Assembly (NCBI RefSeq): GCF_020181655.1
Contig: NZ_CP084032.1
Span: 2,728,001 to 2,792,000 of the forward strand
Reading direction: 5' to 3'
From: Pectobacterium colocasium
GTDB taxonomy: Bacteria; Pseudomonadota; Gammaproteobacteria; Enterobacterales; Enterobacteriaceae
Length of the DNA: 64,000 bases
Notes under the pieces: generated by a model
What the model saw: the letters and a program-made list of their open reading frames with translations, nothing else
Told to the model about the DNA's origin: nothing
Databases searched by the model: none
In this document: piece after piece, positions 1 through 8,667 of the stretch
Layout: every line of letters starts with the position of its first letter
Numbering within the stretch: the first letter of the stretch is position 1
Position numbers and translations under genes: made by a program

Positions 1-2
1 CG

Positions 3-305
3 TTGAAAGATAACGGTCAGCGCGTCACGCAAGCTGGTTACCCGGAAGATCATCAGGAGACGCTGTATCGCCACCAAAACTGTGTGATCACGGGCTGGGT
101 TCACACCGCCGTGATGGCACACCAGTGCGATACGCTGCCGGGTGATAGCGGTTCCCCCCTCATGCTGAATTCAGCGGCAGGCTGGGTGCTCATGGGCATT
201 CAAAGCTCTGCGCCCGATGCCAGTGAGCGCGATCGGGCCGATAATCGTGCCGTTTCCGTTACCGCGATTCGTCAGCAGTTAGAAACATTGGCAAAACAAC
301 GCTAA
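3..305 (+). CDS. Trypsin-like serine peptidase, C-terminal part (5' end outside window)
   Basis: The reading frame is open at the window edge, so only the last 100 or so residues are seen; the TTG at base 3 is unlikely to be the true start. The stretch [11 protein letters not shown] carries the GDSGSP signature around the catalytic serine of chymotrypsin-like (S1) peptidases, and an upstream Cys may pair with one just before it. The size of the visible part and the motif placement fit the C-terminal barrel of the small periplasmic S1B/YdgD-like proteases of enterobacteria. The His and Asp of the triad would lie upstream and cannot be checked. The family call is solid; the substrate is unknown. 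Confidence 0.75.
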   Translation: MKDNGQRVTQAGYPEDHQETLYRHQNCVITGWVHTAVMAHQCDTLPGDSGSPLMLNSAAGWVLMGIQSSAPDASERDRADNRAVSVTAIRQQLETLAKQR

Positions 306-819
306 CTCCCCCGTCATAGACGCACAACCGCCAGGCAAAAACTGTTAATTCAGGGAGAGTCTGGCGTCAATCACTTCCCCTCAGCAGCATGGTATAAAAA
401 AATATCTGTTCTATTCTTATCAGAGATATAGGTTAATCCTCCATATTGTTACTGTAACAAGTGATTCAGCTCACTAAACGCGGCCAACGTACATGTCACT
501 TGAAGTATGAGGAGTATATCAGGATGTTATTTTTATCTTATGGAACATGTCATTTCTTATAATTAGATTCTCATTTATTCGCAGAGCATTTTCTCGGCTA
601 AACCCTTTATCTGCACTCGCAAGTTATCGGAAAATATCATAAATTCATATCGTGCATTGAAAACCGAAAACATGATTTAAGACAAAAAACGTCGAAACCT
701 TAACGGAAAGATAAAGGTAGTATAATAAGTTACCTCAATTTTTAGCCTCTATGTTATTGTGTCACCGTTAAATTAAATTGATGTCGTCGCGATTATTATT
801 GCGAAAAGGAAGAGTCTAC
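306..819. other. AT-rich intergenic region upstream of the EAL gene
   Basis: About 510 bases with no convincing ORF. A weak hairpin with 6-bp arms (329-334 with 361-366) lies just after the protease stop and could end that transcript. The rest is AT-rich and presumably holds the promoter of the GAF-EAL gene; I could not pick out a confident -35/-10 pair. Confidence 0.4.
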
Positions 820-2598
820 ATGTTAAAACATTTGAGTCATGACGAAAAGAAACGCATGCAGACTCTCGACGAATTAAAAAAAACCGATAGTTCTCAAGAC
901 GATATTCTTCAGAAACTCACAAAATTGGCCTGCCAACTGCTCGAAGCCCCAACGGCACTCGTGACGCTAACCGGCACCAAATCTCTGCACGTTAAAGCAA
1001 AAACTCATTTCCCTTTGGATGATATGGATAAAATCGGTTCATTCGACCATTTTACCGTACAAACGGGTCAATCCTTTATCTGTCCCGATGCTATTCAGGA
1101 CGAACGTTTTAACGATAGTCCTTACGTAACGGGCAAACCGTTTATCCGTTTTTATGCTGGCGTTCCGCTTAAAACCAAAGAAGGCTATTCTATTGGAACG
1201 TTCTGCATTATTGATTATATACCGCGCACTTTCAGTAAAATCCAACTGCGGTTACTGCACGATTTAGCCGCCATTGCGATGGTATTAATGGAATACCGCA
1301 ACGCGATTGGGCTAATTGATGCGGTGACTCTGTTGCCTAACCGTCAGCGTTTGATTGACGACATCAGCCACATTACCGACATCCACGAGCGCTACCTGCT
1401 TATTCTGATTGATACCATCGACATTTCTTATGCCTATGAAATGGGATGCGCGCTTGGGATGCCAACGGTAGAAGGCCTGCTGAAAGATATCGGCATCTTC
1501 CTGCGCCTCAGTTTAAGCACGCCAGAGAATATTTACTGCGCCGCGGTAGGCCGCTTCGCTCTTTTGGTGAAAGCGGATAAAAAAGAACAGGTGCTGGCGG
1601 AGCTCGACGCCTGCGCCGAACGAATTCATGAAAGCATTACCAGCCATATTCCACTCAAACTGGAATTTTTCGTTGGCTATACTGAATTCCAAATTCCGGC
1701 CAACGATCCTCAGCGAATCCTGCGTGAGTCCATGAGCGCGCTACGTGCCGCTATCATCAGGAATATTCGCCAGTTCGCCTACAACTACGAGGCCGATAAG
1801 GCACAGCAAATCGCCTTTACCTTGCTCAATGAACTGGCCGATGTGTTGCAGAACAACAAACCGGGTCTCTATCTGGTTTATCAGCCGAAATTGTGTATCA
1901 AGACCAATACCGTCATCGGTGCCGAAGCGCTAATTCGCTGGCGTCATCCCGATTTGGGTGAGATTTACCCTGACCAGTTTATTCCGCTCGCGGAAGGTAC
2001 CACGCTGATGCGTCCGTTAACGGATTGGGTAACCCGGGAAGCGGCATGCCAGGTGAAACAGTGGCGTCAGGAGGGGTTTAGCTTCCCGGTATCGATTAAC
2101 GTTTCTGCCAGAAATTTCTCCGAGAATGACTTTATCCCACGCCTTATCACCATTCTGGAGAATCACGGCCTTACCCCTCAGGACATTGACATCGAGTGTG
2201 TCGAGACGCAGAAAATCGTCGAAAGCACTGAAACGCTCGCCATCATTCAAACGCTACAACAGCTCGGATTTACTATCGCCCTTGATGATTTTGGCACGGG
2301 ATATAGCAACCTAAGCTATCTGCGCAATATCCCTTCTACGGTGATAAAGCTGGATAAGTCATTGATTAAAGATATCAAAACTGACCATAAAAGCCGTGTC
2401 ATTGTAGAATCGATTATCAGCATGCTGCACAAACTCAACTACGTAGTGCTGGCGGAAGGCGTGGAAAATAAAGAAACGCTCGACTATCTGGCCTGTTTTG
2501 GCTGTGACGAAGTACAGGGCTACTATTTTTCCCGCCCCCTTCCTCCAGAGGCCTTTACCATCTGGTTAACGACGCATTCATCACAAACGCCGACATAG
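820..2598 (+). CDS. GAF - degenerate GGDEF - EAL cyclic-di-GMP phosphodiesterase
   Basis: A 592-residue cytosolic signalling protein predicted to hydrolyse c-di-GMP. I chose the ATG at 820 because AGGAAGAG sits six bases upstream; an earlier ATG at 781 lacks such a site. A GAF-type sensor domain occupies roughly residues 20-160. A GGDEF-like domain follows (it starts DAVTLLPNRQRL), but its active-site loop is reduced to VGRFALL, so cyclase activity is not expected. The EAL domain (about 330-585) keeps the catalytic set: AEALIRW, the Asn of SINVSARN, the Glu of DIECVET, LDDFGTGYSN, the Lys of VIKLDKS, EGVEN and the Gln of EVQGYYFSRP. No membrane segment is seen, so the GAF domain should sense a cytoplasmic signal. 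It stands alone, 46 bp before the EcsC-family gene. Confidence 0.88.
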   Translation: MLKHLSHDEKKRMQTLDELKKTDSSQDDILQKLTKLACQLLEAPTALVTLTGTKSLHVKAKTHFPLDDMDKIGSFDHFTVQTGQSFICPDAIQDERFNDSPYVTGKPFIRFYAGVPLKTKEGYSIGTFCIIDYIPRTFSKIQLRLLHDLAAIAMVLMEYRNAIGLIDAVTLLPNRQRLIDDISHITDIHERYLLILIDTIDISYAYEMGCALGMPTVEGLLKDIGIFLRLSLSTPENIYCAAVGRFALLVKADKKEQVLAELDACAERIHESITSHIPLKLEFFVGYTEFQIPANDPQRILRESMSALRAAIIRNIRQFAYNYEADKAQQIAFTLLNELADVLQNNKPGLYLVYQPKLCIKTNTVIGAEALIRWRHPDLGEIYPDQFIPLAEGTTLMRPLTDWVTREAACQVKQWRQEGFSFPVSINVSARNFSENDFIPRLITILENHGLTPQDIDIECVETQKIVESTETLAIIQTLQQLGFTIALDDFGTGYSNLSYLRNIPSTVIKLDKSLIKDIKTDHKSRVIVESIISMLHKLNYVVLAEGVENKETLDYLACFGCDEVQGYYFSRPLPPEAFTIWLTTHSSQTPT

Positions 2599-2644
2599 CA
2601 TCCCCGTTAGGCGGACTATTCAACAAACGGTATGGAGAACGCGC

Positions 2645-3502
2645 ATGACGCTTCTTACGTCGCAGGATGAGCTCGCTATCAGAAATGCCATCGCTCTGCT
2701 GGAAGCTCCCTCTTTTGCAATACAGGTGGCGAATCTGGTTGGAAAACCGATTGAATGGAGCCTATCAAAGTTGCCCGCCATGGTGAAAAACAAAATACAG
2801 GATGTGGTTCACACGGCGCTATACAAAGCGGTAGACGCTGCGCTCTATACGCTGGACGATGCGCCCGCTCGCGTGGCATCCCCAAAGACACATAAGCTGG
2901 CCGTCGCCGCGTCCGGCGCCGTCAGCGGTTTTTTTGGCGCGGCTGGCTTGCTGGTCGAACTGCCTGTCAGCACCACGATCATGATGCGTTCCGTCGCGGA
3001 TATCGCTCGCAGCGAAGGGTTCTCCCTCACCGATCTTTCCGTCAAAGCCGCTTGTGTGGAAGTTTTCGCGCTCGGTGGGCCACAAGAAAGCGACGACGCT
3101 GCCGATTCCGCCTATTACACCTCACGCGCCGTTCTGGCCGACATCACCAGACATACTACACGTGAATTAATCGGCATTGCCGGCAAGAAAAGCGCAGGGA
3201 AAGCCTCTGCCCGCATGAGTAGCTCACAGGCAGGAAAAACGCTGGCAAAGCTGATTGACGCCGTCGCCACCAGACTGGGAGTGACCATGACGGAAAAAAT
3301 GGCCGCGCAGATTGTTCCGGTGATTGGTGCCGCCAGCGGCGCAGCCATTAATACGCTGTTTATTCATCATTACCAAAACATGGCAAAAGGCCACTTCATC
3401 ATAAAACGTCTGGAGCAGACCTATGGTGAAGACGCGATCAGGTCGGCTTACCTTGAGCTTAAAAACAGCCATCGCCGACCTGATGTGATAACCAGCGATT
3501 AG
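2645..3502 (+). CDS. EcsC-family protein
   Basis: This 285-residue protein matches the EcsC family in its pattern: an N-terminal helical part, then a Gly/Ala-rich hydrophobic stretch (GAVSGFFGAAGLLVELPVS, near residue 100) and a second one near residue 230 (VPVIGAASGAAINTLF). The two stretches could be membrane-associated. Bacillus EcsC lies beside an ABC transporter, but the biochemical role of the family is unknown. Start ATG at 2645 with a GGAG-type site upstream. Its stop overlaps the stop of the convergent hrpA by a few bases, so the two genes share their 3' ends with no room for a separate terminator. Confidence 0.8.
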   Translation: MTLLTSQDELAIRNAIALLEAPSFAIQVANLVGKPIEWSLSKLPAMVKNKIQDVVHTALYKAVDAALYTLDDAPARVASPKTHKLAVAASGAVSGFFGAAGLLVELPVSTTIMMRSVADIARSEGFSLTDLSVKAACVEVFALGGPQESDDAADSAYYTSRAVLADITRHTTRELIGIAGKKSAGKASARMSSSQAGKTLAKLIDAVATRLGVTMTEKMAAQIVPVIGAASGAAINTLFIHHYQNMAKGHFIIKRLEQTYGEDAIRSAYLELKNSHRRPDVITSD

Positions 3503-6500
3503 CCTTCAACCTGCTCCATCGCCTGCAATACGCGCTTATCCGAAATCGGGAACGGCGTTCCCAACTGCTGGGCAAAGTAGCTAACACGCAGCTCTTCAAG
3601 CATCCAGCGCACGGCTTTCACCTCGTCATCGTCACGTCGCTCCGCAGGCAACTTGTTCCACCACTGTTGCCATGTCTGTTGAACCTGCTCCACCTTCAAC
3701 ATCTGTGCCCGGTCACGGTGGACATCCTGCGCCAGCTTCTCCAGACGTCGCTCTATCGCTTGCAGGTAGCGCAGCACGTCAGGCAGGCGCTGCCAGCCGT
3801 TTTCGGTCACAAAGCCGCGGAAGACCAGACCGTTCATCTGACTCTTGATATCGCTTAGCGCCAGCGCCATCGCCATGTCTACGCGCCCTTTCAGGCGCTT
3901 GTTAATGGTGAAAACGGCCGTCAGAATTTGCTCAACCTGTTTGGCGATATCCACTACCGTCTCGTTCAGCTCCGCGCGCACTTTTTCATGCAGTTGCTGG
4001 AAGGCTTCTTCCTGCCAGACCGGACCGCCAGCTGACTCAATCAGCTTATCCACCGCGCAAGCGATACAGTCATCGATGAGATCCAACACTTTGCCATACG
4101 GGTTGAAATAGAGGCCGAGTTTCGCCTTGTTCGGCAGCTTGTCATGCAGATATTTGATCGGTGACGGAATATTTAACAGCAACAGACGACGCAGCCCCTG
4201 CCGCATCACCTGCTGTTGCTGGTGCGGCGTATCAAACAGACGAATCGCCACGCTATCCTTTTCATCCACCAACGCCGGATAGGCTTTAACCGAGTAGCCG
4301 CCACGTTTCTGCTCATAGCAGTCCGGCAGCGAACCGAAGCTCCAGACGTGCAGACCGCGCTGCTCCAGCCCGTCATCCGCCACGGATGACAGTGTTTGCT
4401 GCACTTTATCTTTGAGCTGATCTTTCAGCGCGTTCAGGTCTTTGCCTTCCCGCTGCGTCCGGTTCTTCTCATCGATGACGCGGAACGTGATTTTCAGATG
4501 ATCGGGCACCTGATCCCACTGCCACGCTTCGCGCGGTACCGTCACGCCCGTCATCAGCCGTAGCTCACGCTCCAGCGCATCCAATAGCCCTTTCTCTAAT
4601 GGTGTGGTACGCGCCAGAAACGCCTCGGCATAGTTTGGGGCAGGAACAAAGTTACGGCGTAACGGTTTGGGCAAGGATTTAATCAGCGCAATTGTCAGTT
4701 CGCGGCGCACGCCGGGAATCTGCCACTCAAAGCCTTCTTCACGCACCTGATTGAGGATAGGTAACGGAATATGCACCGTCACCCCATCCGCATCCGCGCC
4801 CGGTTCAAACTGATAAGACAGCCGTAATTTCAGGCTACCCTGATGCCAGAAGTTCGGATAATCTAGCGCGCTGACCTTCTCCGCGCCGTCTTTAATCAGC
4901 ATGCTCTTTTCAAAATTAAGCAGGTCGGCATTATCCCGGCTGGCGGCTTTCCACCACTTGTCAAAGTGACGCGACGAGATGACATCGTGGGGCAAGCGCT
5001 GATCGTAGAAAGCAAACAACGTCTCGTCATCCACCAGAATGTCGCGGCGGCGCGATTTGTGTTCTAAATCTTCAACCTCCGCCAGTAGCTTAAGGTTGGC
5101 ACGGAAAAAGGCGTGATGCGTTTGCCAGTCCCCTTCCACCAGCGCATGGCGGATGAACATCTCACGCGCCAGCGTTGGATCGATTTGGCTATAGTTCACC
5201 TTGCGCGCCGCAACAATCGGCAGCCCGAAAAGCGTCACCTTCTCCTGCGCCATCACGGTGCCCTGCGCTTTTTCCCAGTGAGGCTCGCTGTAGCTCCGCT
5301 TAATCAGATGCTGAGCCAGCGGTTCGATCCACTCGGGCTCAATACGCGCCGCGATACGTCCCCACAGGCGGCTGGTTTCCACCAGTTCAGCCACCATCGT
5401 CCACTTAGGCGGCTTTTTGAAGAGACCGGAGCCAGGGAAAATCGCAAACCGAGCGTTACGCGCACCGCTGAACTCCTGTTTCTCAATATCTTTCTGCCCG
5501 ATATGCGATAGCAAGCCGGTGAGCAGCGCGCAGTGAATACTCAGGTAATCGGCGGGTTCAGTGTTGACCGGTAGTCCCAGTTCCTTCACCACCTGACGCA
5601 ACTGCGTGTAGATATCCTGCCATTCGCGCACGCGCAGGTAGTTAAGGAAATCGGTGCGACACTGGCGGCGGAATTGGCTGGAAGACAGCGCCTTTTGCTG
5701 GTCACGCAAGTAATCCCACAGATTGACGAAAGCCAGAAAATCGGAGTCTTTATCGGCGAAACGGCGGTGTTTCTCATCCGAGGCCTGTTTCTTATCCATC
5801 GGCCTTTCGCGCGGATCCTGAATCGACAGCGCAGCGGTGATGATCATCACTTCACGTACACAGCCAGTTTTACGCGCTTCCAGCACCATTCGCGCCAAAC
5901 GCGGATCGATCGGTAACTGTGCCAGCTGTTGCCCCTGCGGCGTCAGGCGGTAATGCCCGTTCTCCGCCAGATTAATCGCGCCTAATTCCTCCAGCAGCCG
6001 CACGCCGTCCTGAATGTTGCGTTTATCCGGCGCTTCAACAAACGGGAACGCGGCGATATCGCCTAGCCCCAGCGACGTCATTTGCAGAATAACGGAAGCC
6101 AGATTGGTGCGAAGAATTTCAGGATCGGTAAATTCAGGCCGCGACAGGAAATCCTGTTCAGAGTAGAGACGAATACACACCCCGGCGGCGACACGACCAC
6201 AGCGTCCTTTACGCTGATTCGCCGACGCCTGCGAGATCGGTTCAATCGGCAGGCGCTGTACCTTGGTGCGGAAGCTGTAGCGGCTGATACGCGCGGTACC
6301 GGGATCGATCACATAACGAATCCCCGGCACGGTGAGCGAGGTTTCCGCTACGTTGGTCGCCAGCACGATGCGGCGGCCATGATGTGACTGAAAGACGCGG
6401 TTCTGTTCCTGATTAGATAAACGCGCGTACAGCGGGAGAATTTCGGTATGCGGCAAGTCCAGACGGGTCAGCGCCTCTGCCGTATCGCGAATTTCACGTT

Positions 6501-7386
6501 CGCCGCTCATGAAGATCAGAATATCCCCCGACCCTTCGCGCGTCAGTTCGTCTACCGCATCAAAAATCGCCTGTAGCTGATCGCGTTCGCTGTCGTCGGC
6601 GTCTTCCACCACGGGACGGTAGCGCACATCAACCGGATACGTTCGACCAGACACTTCGATGATTGGTGCGTGATTAAAGTGGCGAGAGAAGCGCTGCGGA
6701 TCGATGGTCGCCGACGTAATAATGACTTTCAAATCAGGACGTTTTGGTAACAGCTGACGCAAATAGCCCATAATGAAGTCGATGTTCAGGCTGCGCTCGT
6801 GTGCTTCATCGATGATCAGCGTGTCATACTGCATCAATAGGCGATCCTGCTGAATTTCCGCCAGCAGAATACCGTCGGTCATCAGTTTGACCAGCGTATT
6901 GTCACTCACCTGATCGTTAAAACGAACTTTATAGCCGACGCTGCCGCCCAACGGCGTTTCCAACTCGGCGGCAATGCGGTCAGCAACGGTTCTGGCAGCC
7001 AGACGACGCGGCTGCGTATGGCCAATCAGGCCATACACGCCACGACCCAGTTCGAGACAGATCTTCGGCAACTGCGTGGTCTTCCCCGACCCCGTCTCGC
7101 CCGCGACGATAATCACCTGGTGGTGACGCAGCGCCTCCAGTATCTCGTCTTTTTTCTGACTAACGGGAAGCTGTTCAGGGTAGTGAATCGCCGGGCAGCT
7201 TGCCCGCCGGTTCTCGACCTTCTGGCGTGCCGCGACAATTTCCCCCTCAATTTCCTGCGCGATCGCCGCCTGCGCCTGCGGGCTGCTGACCTTCTCTGCG
7301 CCCTGCAAACGACGGCGTAGACGTTGCCGATCGCGAAGCATTAGCTCACTTAACTGCGTAGATAATGCACTGAGAGGTGATTTCAC
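3499..7386 (-). CDS. hrpA: ATP-dependent RNA helicase HrpA (DEAH box)
   Basis: A 1295-residue DEAH/DExH helicase of the length typical for HrpA. Motifs visible in order: Walker A GETGSGKTTQLPK (near residue 95), the DEAH box in IIDEAHERS, SAT in ITSATIDPQRF, then NVAETSLTVPGI and the QRKGRCGRV motif VI of the second RecA domain, followed by the helicase-associated domain and the long C-terminal region specific to HrpA. Start is GTG at 7386, preceded by AAGGAAGAG. In E. coli HrpA processes fimbrial mRNA and rescues stalled ribosomes. Gene order with azoR, ynbE and ydbH matches the enterobacterial chromosome. Confidence 0.97.
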   Translation of the reverse strand: MKSPLSALSTQLSELMLRDRQRLRRRLQGAEKVSSPQAQAAIAQEIEGEIVAARQKVENRRASCPAIHYPEQLPVSQKKDEILEALRHHQVIIVAGETGSGKTTQLPKICLELGRGVYGLIGHTQPRRLAARTVADRIAAELETPLGGSVGYKVRFNDQVSDNTLVKLMTDGILLAEIQQDRLLMQYDTLIIDEAHERSLNIDFIMGYLRQLLPKRPDLKVIITSATIDPQRFSRHFNHAPIIEVSGRTYPVDVRYRPVVEDADDSERDQLQAIFDAVDELTREGSGDILIFMSGEREIRDTAEALTRLDLPHTEILPLYARLSNQEQNRVFQSHHGRRIVLATNVAETSLTVPGIRYVIDPGTARISRYSFRTKVQRLPIEPISQASANQRKGRCGRVAAGVCIRLYSEQDFLSRPEFTDPEILRTNLASVILQMTSLGLGDIAAFPFVEAPDKRNIQDGVRLLEELGAINLAENGHYRLTPQGQQLAQLPIDPRLARMVLEARKTGCVREVMIITAALSIQDPRERPMDKKQASDEKHRRFADKDSDFLAFVNLWDYLRDQQKALSSSQFRRQCRTDFLNYLRVREWQDIYTQLRQVVKELGLPVNTEPADYLSIHCALLTGLLSHIGQKDIEKQEFSGARNARFAIFPGSGLFKKPPKWTMVAELVETSRLWGRIAARIEPEWIEPLAQHLIKRSYSEPHWEKAQGTVMAQEKVTLFGLPIVAARKVNYSQIDPTLAREMFIRHALVEGDWQTHHAFFRANLKLLAEVEDLEHKSRRRDILVDDETLFAFYDQRLPHDVISSRHFDKWWKAASRDNADLLNFEKSMLIKDGAEKVSALDYPNFWHQGSLKLRLSYQFEPGADADGVTVHIPLPILNQVREEGFEWQIPGVRRELTIALIKSLPKPLRRNFVPAPNYAEAFLARTTPLEKGLLDALERELRLMTGVTVPREAWQWDQVPDHLKITFRVIDEKNRTQREGKDLNALKDQLKDKVQQTLSSVADDGLEQRGLHVWSFGSLPDCYEQKRGGYSVKAYPALVDEKDSVAIRLFDTPHQQQQVMRQGLRRLLLLNIPSPIKYLHDKLPNKAKLGLYFNPYGKVLDLIDDCIACAVDKLIESAGGPVWQEEAFQQLHEKVRAELNETVVDIAKQVEQILTAVFTINKRLKGRVDMAMALALSDIKSQMNGLVFRGFVTENGWQRLPDVLRYLQAIERRLEKLAQDVHRDRAQMLKVEQVQQTWQQWWNKLPAERRDDDEVKAVRWMLEELRVSYFAQQLGTPFPISDKRVLQAMEQVEG

Positions 7387-8340
<954 letters not shown>

Positions 8341-8418
8341 AGAATCACTGCCCGTATGAATAACGGGCATAACGGATCATTGTTACCGACCTTGCCATAT
8401 CTTGATTTTATTGGCTAA

Positions 8419-8652
8419 TTATTGCGCGCCCACGGGCGCGCTTTTCTTTATCTCATCACCGGCCGCATTGTCCGACTTTTCCAGCAGTTGCGTCGCTTCT
8501 TTGTCCGCTTTGATATGAATTTCATGTTCGATCTTCACGTTCATATTAATGGTAATCGGCTCTTTGGGCGCAGCTACTTCGATGCGCGGCACGCATCCCG
8601 TCAGGAAAACAACTGCGCAACATGCCACCAGCCAGATCTCGCTCTTGTTCAT
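8419..8652 (-). CDS. ynbE: YnbE-family small lipoprotein
   Basis: A 77-residue precursor with an N-terminal hydrophobic segment ending in the lipobox LTGC, then the conserved PRIEVAAPKEPITINMNVKI block characteristic of YnbE. In E. coli YnbE is an outer-membrane lipoprotein that joins YdbH to form an intermembrane bridge for phospholipid transport. The gene follows ydbH by about 15 bp on the same strand, consistent with an operon. The C-terminal tail is about 15 residues longer than I recall for E. coli YnbE and is unconserved in look. The usual third gene, ydbL, is not found downstream; azoR comes next. Confidence 0.88.
   Translation of the reverse strand: MNKSEIWLVACCAVVFLTGCVPRIEVAAPKEPITINMNVKIEHEIHIKADKEATQLLEKSDNAAGDEIKKSAPVGAQ
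8424..8445 (+). terminator. Rho-independent terminator of azoR, inside the ynbE 3' coding end
   Basis: GCGCGCCC (8424-8431), a two-base loop, then GGGCGCGC (8434-8441) and TTTTC. On the plus strand this is a very stable hairpin with a short T run, placed to stop azoR transcription. The same bases encode the last residues of ynbE on the other strand. A weaker GCCCGT/ACGGGC hairpin lies at about 8350-8368. Confidence 0.7.
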
Positions 8653-8667
8653 TGTTCTGCCTTGAAT

